Positions 1 through 10,960 of a stretch of DNA of 64,000 nt are shown one piece after another (within the stretch, counting starts at the first letter, position 1; every line of letters starts with the position of its first letter). Both the position numbers and the translations under genes were made by a program. The DNA is taken from the NCBI RefSeq assembly GCF_020511115.1, contig NZ_JAJAVH010000017.1:24378-88377 (forward strand), read 5' to 3'. The DNA comes from Luteimonas panaciterrae (GTDB lineage Bacteria; Pseudomonadota; Gammaproteobacteria; Xanthomonadales; Xanthomonadaceae). The notes below the pieces were generated by a model. The model was not told the origin of the DNA. It worked only from the letters and a program-made list of their open reading frames with translations, and made no database searches.

Positions 1-1488
1 GCCTATGACGCGGCCTCCACGTACAAAGATGCTTCGCAGTTGTACGCACAAGGAAATTCGTTCGGCGCTGAATCTAAGATCGTTGGTGCCGTCAGCCGCA
101 ACGTCGGTGGTTTGGCTGGTGTCGGCCTTGGAGCTGCCGCCGGAGCAGCGGTCACTTCGGAAACCGGCCCTGGTGCGCTTATTGGCGGCGCAGTCGGCGG
201 CGTGCTCGGGGCCGTGGCTGGCGACAAGGTGGCTGAGTGGATTGACCAACATCGCATCAACAATCAATCCGACAAAGACGGTAACAATTGGACGTTCAAC
301 CCTAAGAATCCGGAGCAAGGCTGGATTCGAACTGGAAAAGAGCTTGATCTGGAAGCGATGCGCTACAGCGACGGAGCGCCTGTATACAAGCCAGAAACGC
401 TAAAGGCATCGCCAGCGCTTGCCGACGAGTTGAACTATAAAGCCTCCAATATGGCCGTTAGCTTGGCTATATCGGCTCCTCCAAAAGCAACCGATCCATA
501 CAGGCTGCCTGCTAACGAGCATGATGCTCGGAGCGTCCATGAAATACCGTGGGTCCGCAATCCAAACTCAGAGCAGTGGACGCGGCTAGTGGTTGATGGC
601 TACATCGACCGATCCCCACAGAGCCACACTGAAACCGCAAGTCCGCAGCGTGCGGCCGAGCTAGAACGCGACTCTCAGGCGATCATCAAACAAAACGCAG
701 AGCGCACTCCGGCCGCCATGGCTGCGAATTACACCGCTGCCTACAATGAGTATGGCTGGTCGCGCCACGGCGACATTCCAGATGCGGTCAAGGATGCTGC
801 TAAGAACCCAGGGCGCTTGATAGGCTCAGATGGTGAAAAATATGAGCGGGATGCCGGCGGGCAATGGACTAGCCATGGGATGATTTGGGACAGCAATCCC
901 AACAGCACTCAGAAGAAGGAGTTGGATTCCACCTACGAACAGCAACAGAGGAATCTTAATCCTAAAACACTTGCGCCTGTAGAGGTGCGCCCCGACCCTC
1001 AAGTGCCCACGCTTTTGCCATCAGGCATTTCTTCCCCCAAGCGCCGCTCCCCGGAAGACCAAGATCATCCGGAAAACGCTGTTTATGAGAAGATCAAAAG
1101 TGGCGTTCAAGGCCTGGATCAGCAAGCTGGAAAGTCTTGGGATCAACACAGCGAGCGCATTACGGCGAGCATGCTCACGCTAGCCGCTGAAAAGAAATTC
1201 ACGGCCGATGATGATCTCAAGGTGGCATTCAACAAGCCGACGTCCGAATTGGCGGGAGGGCAAATAGTTCATCTTTATCGAGTTGGAGGTTCCTCGCCTG
1301 ATCCGGCTGCGAATCGTGCCAGCATGCCCACGGCCGAGGCGCTTTCTGTTCCTGCCGAGGACAGGTATCAGCAGGTTGAAAACATTCGTAAAACTCAATC
1401 GGAAACAGCCGAGCAGGAGCGCCAGCAGACGCTATCTCGAGGAGGCGAAGACCAGAGTCGCAACGTTCAAAAAGTAGCGCAGCAATGA
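1..1488 (+). CDS. Type IV secretion killing effector with XVIPCD-like C-terminus (5' end outside window)
   Basis: The reading frame is open from base 1, so the true start lies to the left; the visible part is about 495 residues. An early Gly/Ala stretch (GGLAGVGLGAAAG, then GGAVGGVLGAVAG) looks like a glycine zipper that can enter membranes. The last ~135 residues, from HPENAVYEKI through GVQGLD, SERITASMLTLA and a final Gln-rich tail (EQERQQ), fit the XVIPCD module that Xanthomonadales T4SS effectors use to bind VirD4. Effectors of this family are injected into rival bacteria and usually carry a hydrolase domain N-terminal to the visible part, so the toxic activity cannot be named here. Base composition is more AT-rich than the core genes. 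The match is from memory of the family pattern, not a search. Confidence 0.78.
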   Translation, partial: AYDAASTYKDASQLYAQGNSFGAESKIVGAVSRNVGGLAGVGLGAAAGAAVTSETGPGALIGGAVGGVLGAVAGDKVAEWIDQHRINNQSDKDGNNWTFNPKNPEQGWIRTGKELDLEAMRYSDGAPVYKPETLKASPALADELNYKASNMAVSLAISAPPKATDPYRLPANEHDARSVHEIPWVRNPNSEQWTRLVVDGYIDRSPQSHTETASPQRAAELERDSQAIIKQNAERTPAAMAANYTAAYNEYGWSRHGDIPDAVKDAAKNPGRLIGSDGEKYERDAGGQWTSHGMIWDSNPNSTQKKELDSTYEQQQRNLNPKTLAPVEVRPDPQVPTLLPSGISSPKRRSPEDQDHPENAVYEKIKSGVQGLDQQAGKSWDQHSERITASMLTLAAEKKFTADDDLKVAFNKPTSELAGGQIVHLYRVGGSSPDPAANRASMPTAEALSVPAEDRYQQVENIRKTQSETAEQERQQTLSRGGEDQSRNVQKVAQQ

Positions 1489-1547
1489 CCCGGGAGTTCG
1501 ATTTCGCCAAGCTGGATCATGTTTGATGGGCAGCCGGAATCAGAAAG

Positions 1548-2273
1548 ATGCCTAGCGACCGCTTGATTGCCGTACGTGCAAGATGCGCTGAATCGCGCCT
1601 GCAGCACGAAATACTCTACAAGCTAATACCTAAGTCAGTTCCTTCGAGAATTAGATTTGATCTAGCTCGTAGTTGTGTTGATTTGGCTCAAGAGCATCAT
1701 AGCAGCGTCGTTCGGTTGATCGATGGCGGCTTTCACGCTGCATCAGCTGCCGCGCTGCTACGCCCGCTCTTAGAGGCTGGCTCAATTGCTTTTTGGTTGA
1801 TGTACTGTGCTCCCAACCACTGGGTTCAGGGATTGCACCGGGCTTGCGAAGGGGAGGAGTCCACTTACGATACGCCTGACTTGGACAGTGCGCTTTCAGA
1901 ATTACGGAAAGTTTTCCCGGCGATTGGCCCCTTGGCTGATGGCCTAAAGAACAAAGGTCCAGCAGCATGGCTTCATAAATACACGCACGGAGGCGTGTTA
2001 CAGCTTTATCGTCGCAAGCTTCCCGAACACTGGTCCACCGAGGAGCTTATAGCTCATGTCATCATCGCAGATCATTTCGCGAATCTCGCGGCGGCGATAT
2101 GCACGCGCATCTACGATGCTCCCGAATTAGCTGCTTATGTGTTCCCTCGGCGCGATTCGCTTGCCTTGGAAATACAAGCTATGACTGGCCAACAGGCTCC
2201 CGAGGGTCAGCCCGCTGAGCTGCCTGTTATTACGCTAAAGGACGATTGGGATAGCCGACAAATACCAAGGTGA
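1548..2273 (+). CDS. Cytosolic helical protein of unknown function, next to T4SS effector
   Basis: 241 residues, starting 59 bases after the effector gene in the same orientation. There is no signal peptide or lipobox, and it looks soluble and mostly helical. The central segment (AAALLRPLLEAGSIAFWLMY) resembles the ALxRPLxEA signature of small proteins labelled DUF6988 or similar; this is recall only. A histidine-rich patch (WLHKYTHGG) and an acidic C-terminal tail follow. Known immunity proteins for peptidoglycan or lipid effectors are normally exported, so if this is the immunity partner the toxin should act in the cytosol. It may instead be an unrelated accessory gene. An ATG at 1519 is in another frame and was not used. 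Confidence 0.6.
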   Translation: MPSDRLIAVRARCAESRLQHEILYKLIPKSVPSRIRFDLARSCVDLAQEHHSSVVRLIDGGFHAASAAALLRPLLEAGSIAFWLMYCAPNHWVQGLHRACEGEESTYDTPDLDSALSELRKVFPAIGPLADGLKNKGPAAWLHKYTHGGVLQLYRRKLPEHWSTEELIAHVIIADHFANLAAAICTRIYDAPELAAYVFPRRDSLALEIQAMTGQQAPEGQPAELPVITLKDDWDSRQIPR

Positions 2274-2320
2274 GCGGTATTACAGGCCGAATGATCTATC
2301 TGCGCGGCGCAGACAAAGAT

Positions 2321-2349
2321 GCCCTTTCAAGTGTGGGACATGAAAGGGC
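2321..2349. terminator. Perfect 9-bp inverted repeat, possible transcript end
   Basis: GCCCTTTCA at 2321-2329 pairs perfectly with TGAAAGGGC at 2341-2349 around an 11-base loop, 47 bases after the preceding stop codon. No T-run follows on either side, so intrinsic termination is not certain. The rest of 2274-2469 shows nothing else. Confidence 0.4.
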
Positions 2350-2469
2350 ACCGCACGCCAAGGCTTAGTTCTTAGCCTGACTTTGGCAAATGCGCCCTAA
2401 TAGCGGTTTCAGACGTTTGGTATTGATACCTGTGATCGTGCCGGTTGTGGTGGCGACATCGTCTTCCGC

Positions 2470-2844
2470 TTATTTTCGATTTTCCTCGTACTGCTCGGCT
2501 CCTTCGATCGGCCGTAGCCACGGCTCGCGGCGCTTGATCCAGAGTTCATAGCTCGGCACGAGTGCGGTGGGGGCTTCCGACAGGATCCCGAGCTTGATTT
2601 CCGCCTCTCGATCATCGGCAGAGAACAGCCGCGATCCACAGCGGGGGCAAAATTGTTGACCGTTGAATTCTGATGTCTCGCCCGCGTGTTCAAACTGATG
2701 GGCGGGCCAGACCGCATAGAAGGTGAAGGCCGAACCGCTTTCTTGCCGGCAGTCCGTGCAGTGGCATACGCCGATGCGCAAGGGTTCGCCGCGAACGGAA
2801 ATCCGCACCTGTCCGCAAAGGCATTTTCCTGAAAAGATCTTCAT
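2470..2844 (-). CDS. GFA/CENP-V family zinc-binding protein
   Basis: 124 residues with the full cysteine pattern of the glutathione-dependent formaldehyde-activating (GFA/CENP-V) fold: CLC at 8-10, CHCTDC at 27-32 and CPRC at 66-69. These bind a structural and a catalytic zinc in the family. The founding member condenses glutathione with formaldehyde, but most bacterial relatives have no proven substrate, so the specific activity is not claimed. It is cytosolic and appears monocistronic. About 100 non-coding bases separate it from the MATE gene upstream on the same strand. Confidence 0.85.
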   Translation of the reverse strand: MKIFSGKCLCGQVRISVRGEPLRIGVCHCTDCRQESGSAFTFYAVWPAHQFEHAGETSEFNGQQFCPRCGSRLFSADDREAEIKLGILSEAPTALVPSYELWIKRREPWLRPIEGAEQYEENRK

Positions 2845-2944
2845 GGCTGTTACCTATCCTGCCTGATGTCCATCAATCGATAAGGCTGCACAGCTGTACT
2901 TCTGTTCCATGATGACCTCGTCGGAGAACTTGCAATGCTTCGGA

Positions 2945-4417
2945 TTAGACGGATTTGATCGCTTCTTTCGATGCTTCGGCATGCGGACTCGGATCGGCCA
3001 CGGGCGAGGGCGGTTGCGCCGGCACTTCCGACGGCACCGCGACTTTCTCGCTGTCCGGCGCCATCATCCTCGCCTGGCGCCAGCCGCCCCATTTGTAATA
3101 CGCCAGCGCCATCAGCATCGAGCACACCGAGCTGACCGGGAAACTCCACCAGATCGCATCGGCGCCGTATCGCGATTGCAGCAGCAACGCGAACGGAACG
3201 CGGATGCCCCATAGCGCACCGGCCAGGATCAACAGCGGCGGCAACACCGCACCGGTGGCGCGCACCACTCCCGACACCACGAACGTGACGCCGAAGAACA
3301 GGAACGACCACACCGCGATGTGATTCAAGTGACGCGCGTTCGCTAGCGCGACGCTGCCGTCCGGCAGGAACAGGGACAGCGTGGTGTGGTCGAACGCCAC
3401 GATCGGCAGGATCAGTGCGCCCGTGAGCAGGAAGTTGAAGAGGATGCCGGTGCGTGCGGTGGCGTTGACGCGCGCCCACTGCCGCGCACCCACGTTCTGC
3501 GCCGCCATCGACGAACAGGCCGCACCGATGGCCATCGCGGGCATCTGCACGTAGGTCCACAACTGCAGGGCCGCGCCGTAGGCCGAGGTCGTGTCGACGC
3601 CGTAGGCGTTGACCATGCTGATCATCATGATCATCGACAGCGAGATCAGGATCATCTGGATGCCCATCGGCACGCCCTTGACGATCAGCGCGCGCAGGAT
3701 CGCCCGATCAGGCTTGTAGACGGCGTTCTCGTGACGGCTGATCCACAGCGGATGGCGGCGATGGCGCAGCCACAGGATCAACGCCGCCAGACTGACCGCG
3801 TTCGCGATCAGCGTGGCCGTGGCCGAACCGGCGATGCCCATTTCCGGGAACGGACCGATGCCGAAGATCAGCAGCGGATTGAACACGATGTCGAGCGCCA
3901 CCACGAGCAACAGGAATGCGAACGGCGTGCGCGTGTCGCCGGCACCACGCAGGATCGCCGACAGGAATGCAAACATGTACAGAAAGGGCATGGCCAGGAA
4001 GATGACGCGCAGATAGGCCTCGGCCATCGGCAGAGCGTCATGCGGCGTGTGCATCCAGACCAGGACATGACGCGCGAGCGGCATGCCGATCAGCGCGATC
4101 GCGATCGACACCGCGAAGAAGAACGTCGCGCTCGTGCCGATCACGCGCTTGGCCTGGGCGATGTCCTTCGCGCCCATCGCCTGGCCGACCAGGATGGTCG
4201 CCGCCATGCCGACACCGAAGATCGCGCCGATCAGGAAGAACATGATGTTGTTGGCGTTGGCCGTCGCGGTCAGCGCCTGCTCGCCGAGAAAGTGTCCGGC
4301 CCAGATCGCGTTGACCGAACCGTTGAGGGACTGCAGCACGTTGCCGACGAGGATCGGCAGCGCGAACAGGAACAGGGTGGAGCCGATGGGGCCTTGAGTC
4401 AGGTCGCGGGGTTTCAT
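2945..4417 (-). CDS. MATE family multidrug efflux protein
   Basis: 490 residues from ATG at 4417 (MKPRDLTQGPIG). The frame remains open to a TTG at 4510, but the extension is low-complexity and the family N-terminus matches the ATG. The sequence shows the MATE layout: about 12 hydrophobic segments, an early LPILVGNVLQSLNG helix, and the central GAGDTRTPF motif at the end of TM5. These inner-membrane antiporters use Na+ or H+ gradients to export cationic drugs. The C-terminal 50 residues are polar and Pro/Ala-rich (PAQPPSPVADPSP), probably a disordered tail. Substrate is unknown. Confidence 0.88.
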   Translation of the reverse strand: MKPRDLTQGPIGSTLFLFALPILVGNVLQSLNGSVNAIWAGHFLGEQALTATANANNIMFFLIGAIFGVGMAATILVGQAMGAKDIAQAKRVIGTSATFFFAVSIAIALIGMPLARHVLVWMHTPHDALPMAEAYLRVIFLAMPFLYMFAFLSAILRGAGDTRTPFAFLLLVVALDIVFNPLLIFGIGPFPEMGIAGSATATLIANAVSLAALILWLRHRRHPLWISRHENAVYKPDRAILRALIVKGVPMGIQMILISLSMIMMISMVNAYGVDTTSAYGAALQLWTYVQMPAMAIGAACSSMAAQNVGARQWARVNATARTGILFNFLLTGALILPIVAFDHTTLSLFLPDGSVALANARHLNHIAVWSFLFFGVTFVVSGVVRATGAVLPPLLILAGALWGIRVPFALLLQSRYGADAIWWSFPVSSVCSMLMALAYYKWGGWRQARMMAPDSEKVAVPSEVPAQPPSPVADPSPHAEASKEAIKSV

Positions 4418-4852
4418 CAGTTCGCTTTGGCCTGTGCTGGGGCGGGGGGAGTGGCGGACGGTCGAGCCGTCTCGCGCGCGTGAGGCGGAGATGGGTCCTC
4501 CGTAATTCAACGTTGAAACAGGTAGAGCACGTCTTCGTTCATGCTGAGACGAGTCGCATCGATCAATTCCGACGCTACGACGGTATGCCGTGATAGCAGG
4601 CGAAGCGATGCATCGAGAAAGAACTGAACCGCCGGCCGTGCCGTTGCGCGATCGTATCGATCGCGTCGATCGCGGAGGCGGCCGGAAGCACTGCGGTGAC
4701 GAAATGGCACATGGCAGGGACCGGGCTGGGAAGGCGTTCGGAGGCGCGCGACCAGGGCGCGAGGTCGGCGCGTGATATTAAGCGCGGATGGTCCAGGATG
4801 GAGCGTGTGAGCCCGCGGCCGGTACGCGCGGATTCAAGGCGGCTGCGGTATC
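4418..4852. other. Non-coding stretch between MATE and Hsp15 genes
   Basis: 435 bases without a gene I can support. An open frame on the minus strand at 4507-4710 (67 residues) has Arg-rich shadow-like composition in its first half and no recognisable fold. A GGAGGA on the minus strand near 4497-4502 is too far from the MATE ATG to be its ribosome site. The region should hold the MATE promoter (minus) and the Hsp15 promoter (plus), but no clear boxes were found. Confidence 0.4.
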
Positions 4853-5269
4853 ATGATGGGCAAGATGGAGATAGATTCGGGCGTCGCTGAGGTCAGACTG
4901 GATATCTGGCTCTGGGCTGCGCGCTTTTTCAAGACCCGCAGTCTGGCCAAGCAGGCGATCGAGACGGGCAAAGTCGAAATGAATGGACAGCGCGCGAAGC
5001 CTTCGCGCGGCGTGCGCGTGGGCGATGCGATGCGCATCGCGCGCGGGGACGAGATGTTCTCGATCGAGGCGCTGGCGCTGAGTGATACGCGTGGGCCGGC
5101 CGGCGTTGCGCAAACCCTGTATCGGGAATCGGAGGCCTCGCGCGCCGAGCGCGAGGCGAAACGTGCCGAGTTGCGCGCGGCGCGCGCCGGCTACAAGCCG
5201 CCGGAAACCAAACCCGACAAACGCGCGCGCCGGCTGATCCGCGCGCTGGGAGACATCGATGCGACCTGA
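4853..5269 (+). CDS. hslR: Hsp15-like S4-domain RNA-binding protein
   Basis: 138 residues with an S4 domain at about 14-75: VRLDIWLWAARFFKTRSLAKQAIETGKVEMNG, then KPSRGVRVGD. The C-terminal half is Arg/Lys/Ala-rich helix, as in E. coli Hsp15. In E. coli this heat-shock protein binds free 50S subunits carrying a stalled nascent chain and helps recycle them. Start is uncertain: ATG at 4853, 4856 and 4865 are all in frame and none has a strong ribosome site. The following DHA2 exporter begins 15 bases after its stop, so the two may be co-transcribed. Confidence 0.85.
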   Translation: MMGKMEIDSGVAEVRLDIWLWAARFFKTRSLAKQAIETGKVEMNGQRAKPSRGVRVGDAMRIARGDEMFSIEALALSDTRGPAGVAQTLYRESEASRAEREAKRAELRAARAGYKPPETKPDKRARRLIRALGDIDAT

Positions 5270-5284
5270 GCAGGCGGTTTCTGC

Positions 5285-6715
5285 ATGAGGCAGGGTCGCC
5301 TGCTCCCGTTGATCGTCGCCTGCGCGCTGTTCATCGAGAACATGGATTCGACGGTGATCTCGACGTCGCTGCCGGCGATCGCACGCGACCTGTCGACCGA
5401 TCCGATCGCGCTCAAGCTGGCGTTGACGACGTATCTGCTGGCGTTGGCGGTGTTCATTCCGATCAGCGGCTGGGTCGCGGATCGCTTCGGCGCACGGCCG
5501 ACCTTCATGGCGGCGATCGGCGTGTTCCTGCTCGGCTCGATCGGCTGCGCGGCCAGCAGCTCGCTCGAAACCCTGGTCGCGGCGCGTTTCCTGCAGGGCA
5601 TGGGCGGCGCGATGATGGTGCCGGTTGGCCGTCTGGTGCTGTTGCGCACGGTGCCGAAGAGCGAACTGGTGCAGGCGTTGAGCTGGCTGACCATTCCCGC
5701 GCTGGTCGGGCCGGTGATCGGGCCGCCGCTCGGTGGTTTCATCACTACGTATTTCGACTGGCGCTGGATCTTCCTGATCAACATCCCGATGGGCGTGCTC
5801 GGGATCGTGCTGGCGAAGCGCTTCATCCCCGATATCAAGGAATCGCCGCCTCCATTGGACTGGACCGGTTTCCTGCTGACCGGGTTGGGCCTGGCGCTGG
5901 CGATGTTCGGCTTTTCCACGCTGGGCCGTCATCTGGTGTCGATGCCGCTGTCTATCGCCGCGCTGGTGATCGGAGTGGGGGCGCTGCTGGCCTATGTCTG
6001 GCATGCGAACCGGCATCCGCATCCGCTGCTCGATCTTGGCCTGTTCCGGTTGTCGACGTATCGCGCCGGCGTGCTCGGCGGTTCGCTGTTCCGTATCGGT
6101 ATCGGTGCGATTCCGTTCTTGCTGCCGCTGATGTTGCAGCTGGGCTTCGGACTGAGTGCGGTGCAGTCGGGCTTGCTGACGTTCGTGTCGGCGCTGGGCG
6201 CGATGTTCATGAAGACGATCGCGGCGAGCGTGTTGCGGCATTTCGGATTCCGCAAGGTGCTGGTGGCCAACGCGGTGATCGCTTCGCTGATGCTGTGCTG
6301 CTTCGGCCTGTTCCGTCCGGAGACGCCGCATGTCTTCATCATCGCGACGTTGCTGATCAGCGGCTGTTTCCGCTCGTTGCAGTTCACCAGCTTGAACGCG
6401 ATCAGCTTCGCGGATGTGGATTCGAAGCAGATGGGGCAGGCCAGCAGCCTGTCCGGGATGATGCAGCAGCTGTCTCTGAGCATGGGCGTGGCGATCGGTG
6501 GCTATGTGCTGGAATTCGCCGGATTGCTGGGAGGGCGCCCCGCCACCGACGTGCACAACTTCTACGTCGCCTTCGTTGTGGTCGGTCTGATCTCGGCCAG
6601 TTCGGCCTGGATGATGTGGCGGTTGCCGCGCGATGCGGGCGCGGAAATGTCGGGTCGCGCGCAGGCGGGCAAGGAAATTACCGAGCCGAAGGTGGAACAG
6701 CGGCCGGCGACGTGA
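5285..6715 (+). CDS. MFS transporter, DHA2 (drug:H+ antiporter) family
   Basis: 476 residues, highly hydrophobic, with the DHA2 marks: ENMDSTVISTSLPAIARDL in TM1, the motif-A loop GWVADRFGARPTF, and the motif-C like LVGPVIGPPLGGFI in TM5. Length and hydrophobicity fit 14 membrane helices. Members export hydrophobic drugs or metabolites across the inner membrane at the expense of protons; the substrate cannot be read from sequence. It is close behind hslR and ends at a shared bidirectional terminator facing katG. Confidence 0.88.
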   Translation: MRQGRLLPLIVACALFIENMDSTVISTSLPAIARDLSTDPIALKLALTTYLLALAVFIPISGWVADRFGARPTFMAAIGVFLLGSIGCAASSSLETLVAARFLQGMGGAMMVPVGRLVLLRTVPKSELVQALSWLTIPALVGPVIGPPLGGFITTYFDWRWIFLINIPMGVLGIVLAKRFIPDIKESPPPLDWTGFLLTGLGLALAMFGFSTLGRHLVSMPLSIAALVIGVGALLAYVWHANRHPHPLLDLGLFRLSTYRAGVLGGSLFRIGIGAIPFLLPLMLQLGFGLSAVQSGLLTFVSALGAMFMKTIAASVLRHFGFRKVLVANAVIASLMLCCFGLFRPETPHVFIIATLLISGCFRSLQFTSLNAISFADVDSKQMGQASSLSGMMQQLSLSMGVAIGGYVLEFAGLLGGRPATDVHNFYVAFVVVGLISASSAWMMWRLPRDAGAEMSGRAQAGKEITEPKVEQRPAT

Positions 6716-6727
6716 TGTCCGCAAAAG

Positions 6728-6755
6728 AAAACGCCGGCCAGATGGCCGGCGTTTT
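6728..6755. terminator. Bidirectional intrinsic terminator between exporter and katG
   Basis: AAAACGCCGGCC (6728-6739), loop AGAT, then GGCCGGCGTTTT (6744-6755): a 12-bp perfect stem with A-run on one side and T-run on the other. It ends both the plus-strand DHA2 gene and the minus-strand katG gene. Confidence 0.92.
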
Positions 6756-6779
6756 CCTTGAAGCACGAGTCAGAAGCGA

Positions 6780-9440
<2,661 letters not shown>

Positions 9441-10061
9441 TTAGCGCTTTCCGCCGAGCAGCCCGCCGCCGATCTTGAGCAGGTCGCCGATGCCGAGCTG
9501 GCCGTCACCGTCCTGGTCGAGCACCGCGCCGAGCAGTCCGCCGCCGAGGCCGCCCTGCTGCGCGGTCTGCTGGCGCTCCTGGCCGAGCGCTTCGCCCAGG
9601 CCGCTGGCGCCGGCACTGTTGCCTTGTCCACCGAGGAAGCGCTGGGCGAGGAAGGAGAGCACGATCGGCGCCAGGAGCTTCAGCAGTTGTCCGGCCTGAT
9701 CGTTGCCGAGGCCGGTGGCCTGTCCCAGGTTCGCTTCCGCGCGCCCCTGGTTGCCGCCGAAGATGTGGCCGAGGATCGCCGCACCGTCGGTCTGCCTGTT
9801 ACCGCCGGCACCGCCGCCGAGCACCGCGCCCAGCACGCCGCCGAGGTCGAGACCGGTATGATCTTTCTGCAATGCACCGAACAGGGCTTCGGCACCCGAC
9901 GGTTCGGATGCGTTCTTGCCGAGCGCGCCGAGCAGCAGCGGCAATGCCGCGCCAACGGCGTTGGTCGTCTGCATCTGGCCGGCGCCCAACTGCTGCGACA
10001 GTTGCTGCAGCGGCGCGCCTTGCAGTTGCTGGAAAAGTTCTTCGGCGAGGCTGTTGCTCAT
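9441..10061 (-). CDS. YidB-like DUF937 protein with C-terminal EF-hand-like loop
   Basis: 206 residues from ATG 10061, which has AGGTGG seven bases upstream; a GTG four codons earlier is less likely. The protein is rich in Gly, Leu and Gln, with repeated LGAVLGGG-type hydrophobic helices, as in DUF937/YidB proteins, whose function is unknown. Near the C-terminus DQDGDGQLGIGDL matches the DxDxDGxLxxxD pattern of a calcium-binding EF-hand or dockerin loop, followed by a LLKIGGGLLGG tail. It has no signal peptide. Neighbours give no functional hint. Confidence 0.75.
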   Translation of the reverse strand: MSNSLAEELFQQLQGAPLQQLSQQLGAGQMQTTNAVGAALPLLLGALGKNASEPSGAEALFGALQKDHTGLDLGGVLGAVLGGGAGGNRQTDGAAILGHIFGGNQGRAEANLGQATGLGNDQAGQLLKLLAPIVLSFLAQRFLGGQGNSAGASGLGEALGQERQQTAQQGGLGGGLLGAVLDQDGDGQLGIGDLLKIGGGLLGGKR

Positions 10062-10203
10062 GGCGGGTTCCACCTATGGGGAAAATGTGACCGGGTCGGC
10101 ATAGTAGCGCGTGACTGTTAGTTTTGCGTCCGGCTCGAAGTCCGGTGTTTGGCGGTCTGTTTGGGCAGTCAGGGCGCCCCGATCGTACCGGGCTTGTCGA
10201 CGC

Positions 10204-10902
10204 TCAGGCCGGCACTTTGTCCGCAACCGTCGCGCGCTTGAACAGCCAGATGGCCAGCATGCCGTTGATCACGAACACCAGGATCAGGTACAGCGTGAAA
10301 CTGTCCAGGAAGTCGAACCAGCCGATGCCGGTGTAGTTGCCCAGCAGGCGCCCCAGTGTGCGCAGCGCGTTGAGAGTGAAGGCGATCGACGCCAGCCGCA
10401 TCCAGCCCGAACCCGCATTCCAGGTGGCGATCGCGAAACAGATCCAGGCGAGCAGGCCCGACAGCATCAGCGGGAAATAGATCGCGCTGGTGAACGTTCC
10501 CCAGAACGCATGCCGCTCGGCCAGAACGCCGTGCAAGGCGGGTTCGGTGGCATAGGCATTGGCCCATTGCTGGCTGACCATCACGAAGTCCAGGCCGCGA
10601 TGCAGGAATTCGAACACGACGAAGAACATGGTGAAGGTGAAGGCGAGCAGCGAGGCCAGGGGCGCCTTGGCGAAGCGATCCAGCGCGAATACGGCATACG
10701 TCACCGCCAGTGCCGCGATGCTGAGCAGCACCGCCAATGCACGCGTCCGGTCCATCCAGCCGGTGCGCACGGCGAAATCCTCGGCGGCCGTCTGGGTTTC
10801 GGGAAACCAGACGAGGACGCACAACGCCTGGAAGATCTGCGCGGCCATGAAGACGCACAGGCCTGCGCCGGCGATACGGAAATGTTTGGCGGTCAACTGC
10901 AT
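10204..10902 (-). CDS. Multi-pass inner-membrane protein of unknown function
   Basis: 232 residues with about six hydrophobic segments (for example AGLCVFMAAQIFQALCVLVW, then ALAVLLSIAALAVTYAVFAL and FTLYLILVFVINGMLAIWLF). I do not recognise the family. Conserved-looking polar features are FEFLHRGLDF and a central TLGRLLGNYTGIGW. No catalytic motif is visible. It lies 58 bases downstream of the mutS stop on the same strand and could be co-transcribed with it. Confidence 0.7.
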   Translation of the reverse strand: MQLTAKHFRIAGAGLCVFMAAQIFQALCVLVWFPETQTAAEDFAVRTGWMDRTRALAVLLSIAALAVTYAVFALDRFAKAPLASLLAFTFTMFFVVFEFLHRGLDFVMVSQQWANAYATEPALHGVLAERHAFWGTFTSAIYFPLMLSGLLAWICFAIATWNAGSGWMRLASIAFTLNALRTLGRLLGNYTGIGWFDFLDSFTLYLILVFVINGMLAIWLFKRATVADKVPA

Positions 10903-10960
10903 CGATGCTCTCCCCTCGGATGCGGTGGCGTTGTGATGATACGGATCAGAACGGCATAGG

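Noticed and set aside
4507..4710. 67-residue minus-strand ORF near the MATE gene
   Set aside because: No ribosome site, Arg-rich start, no recognisable family.
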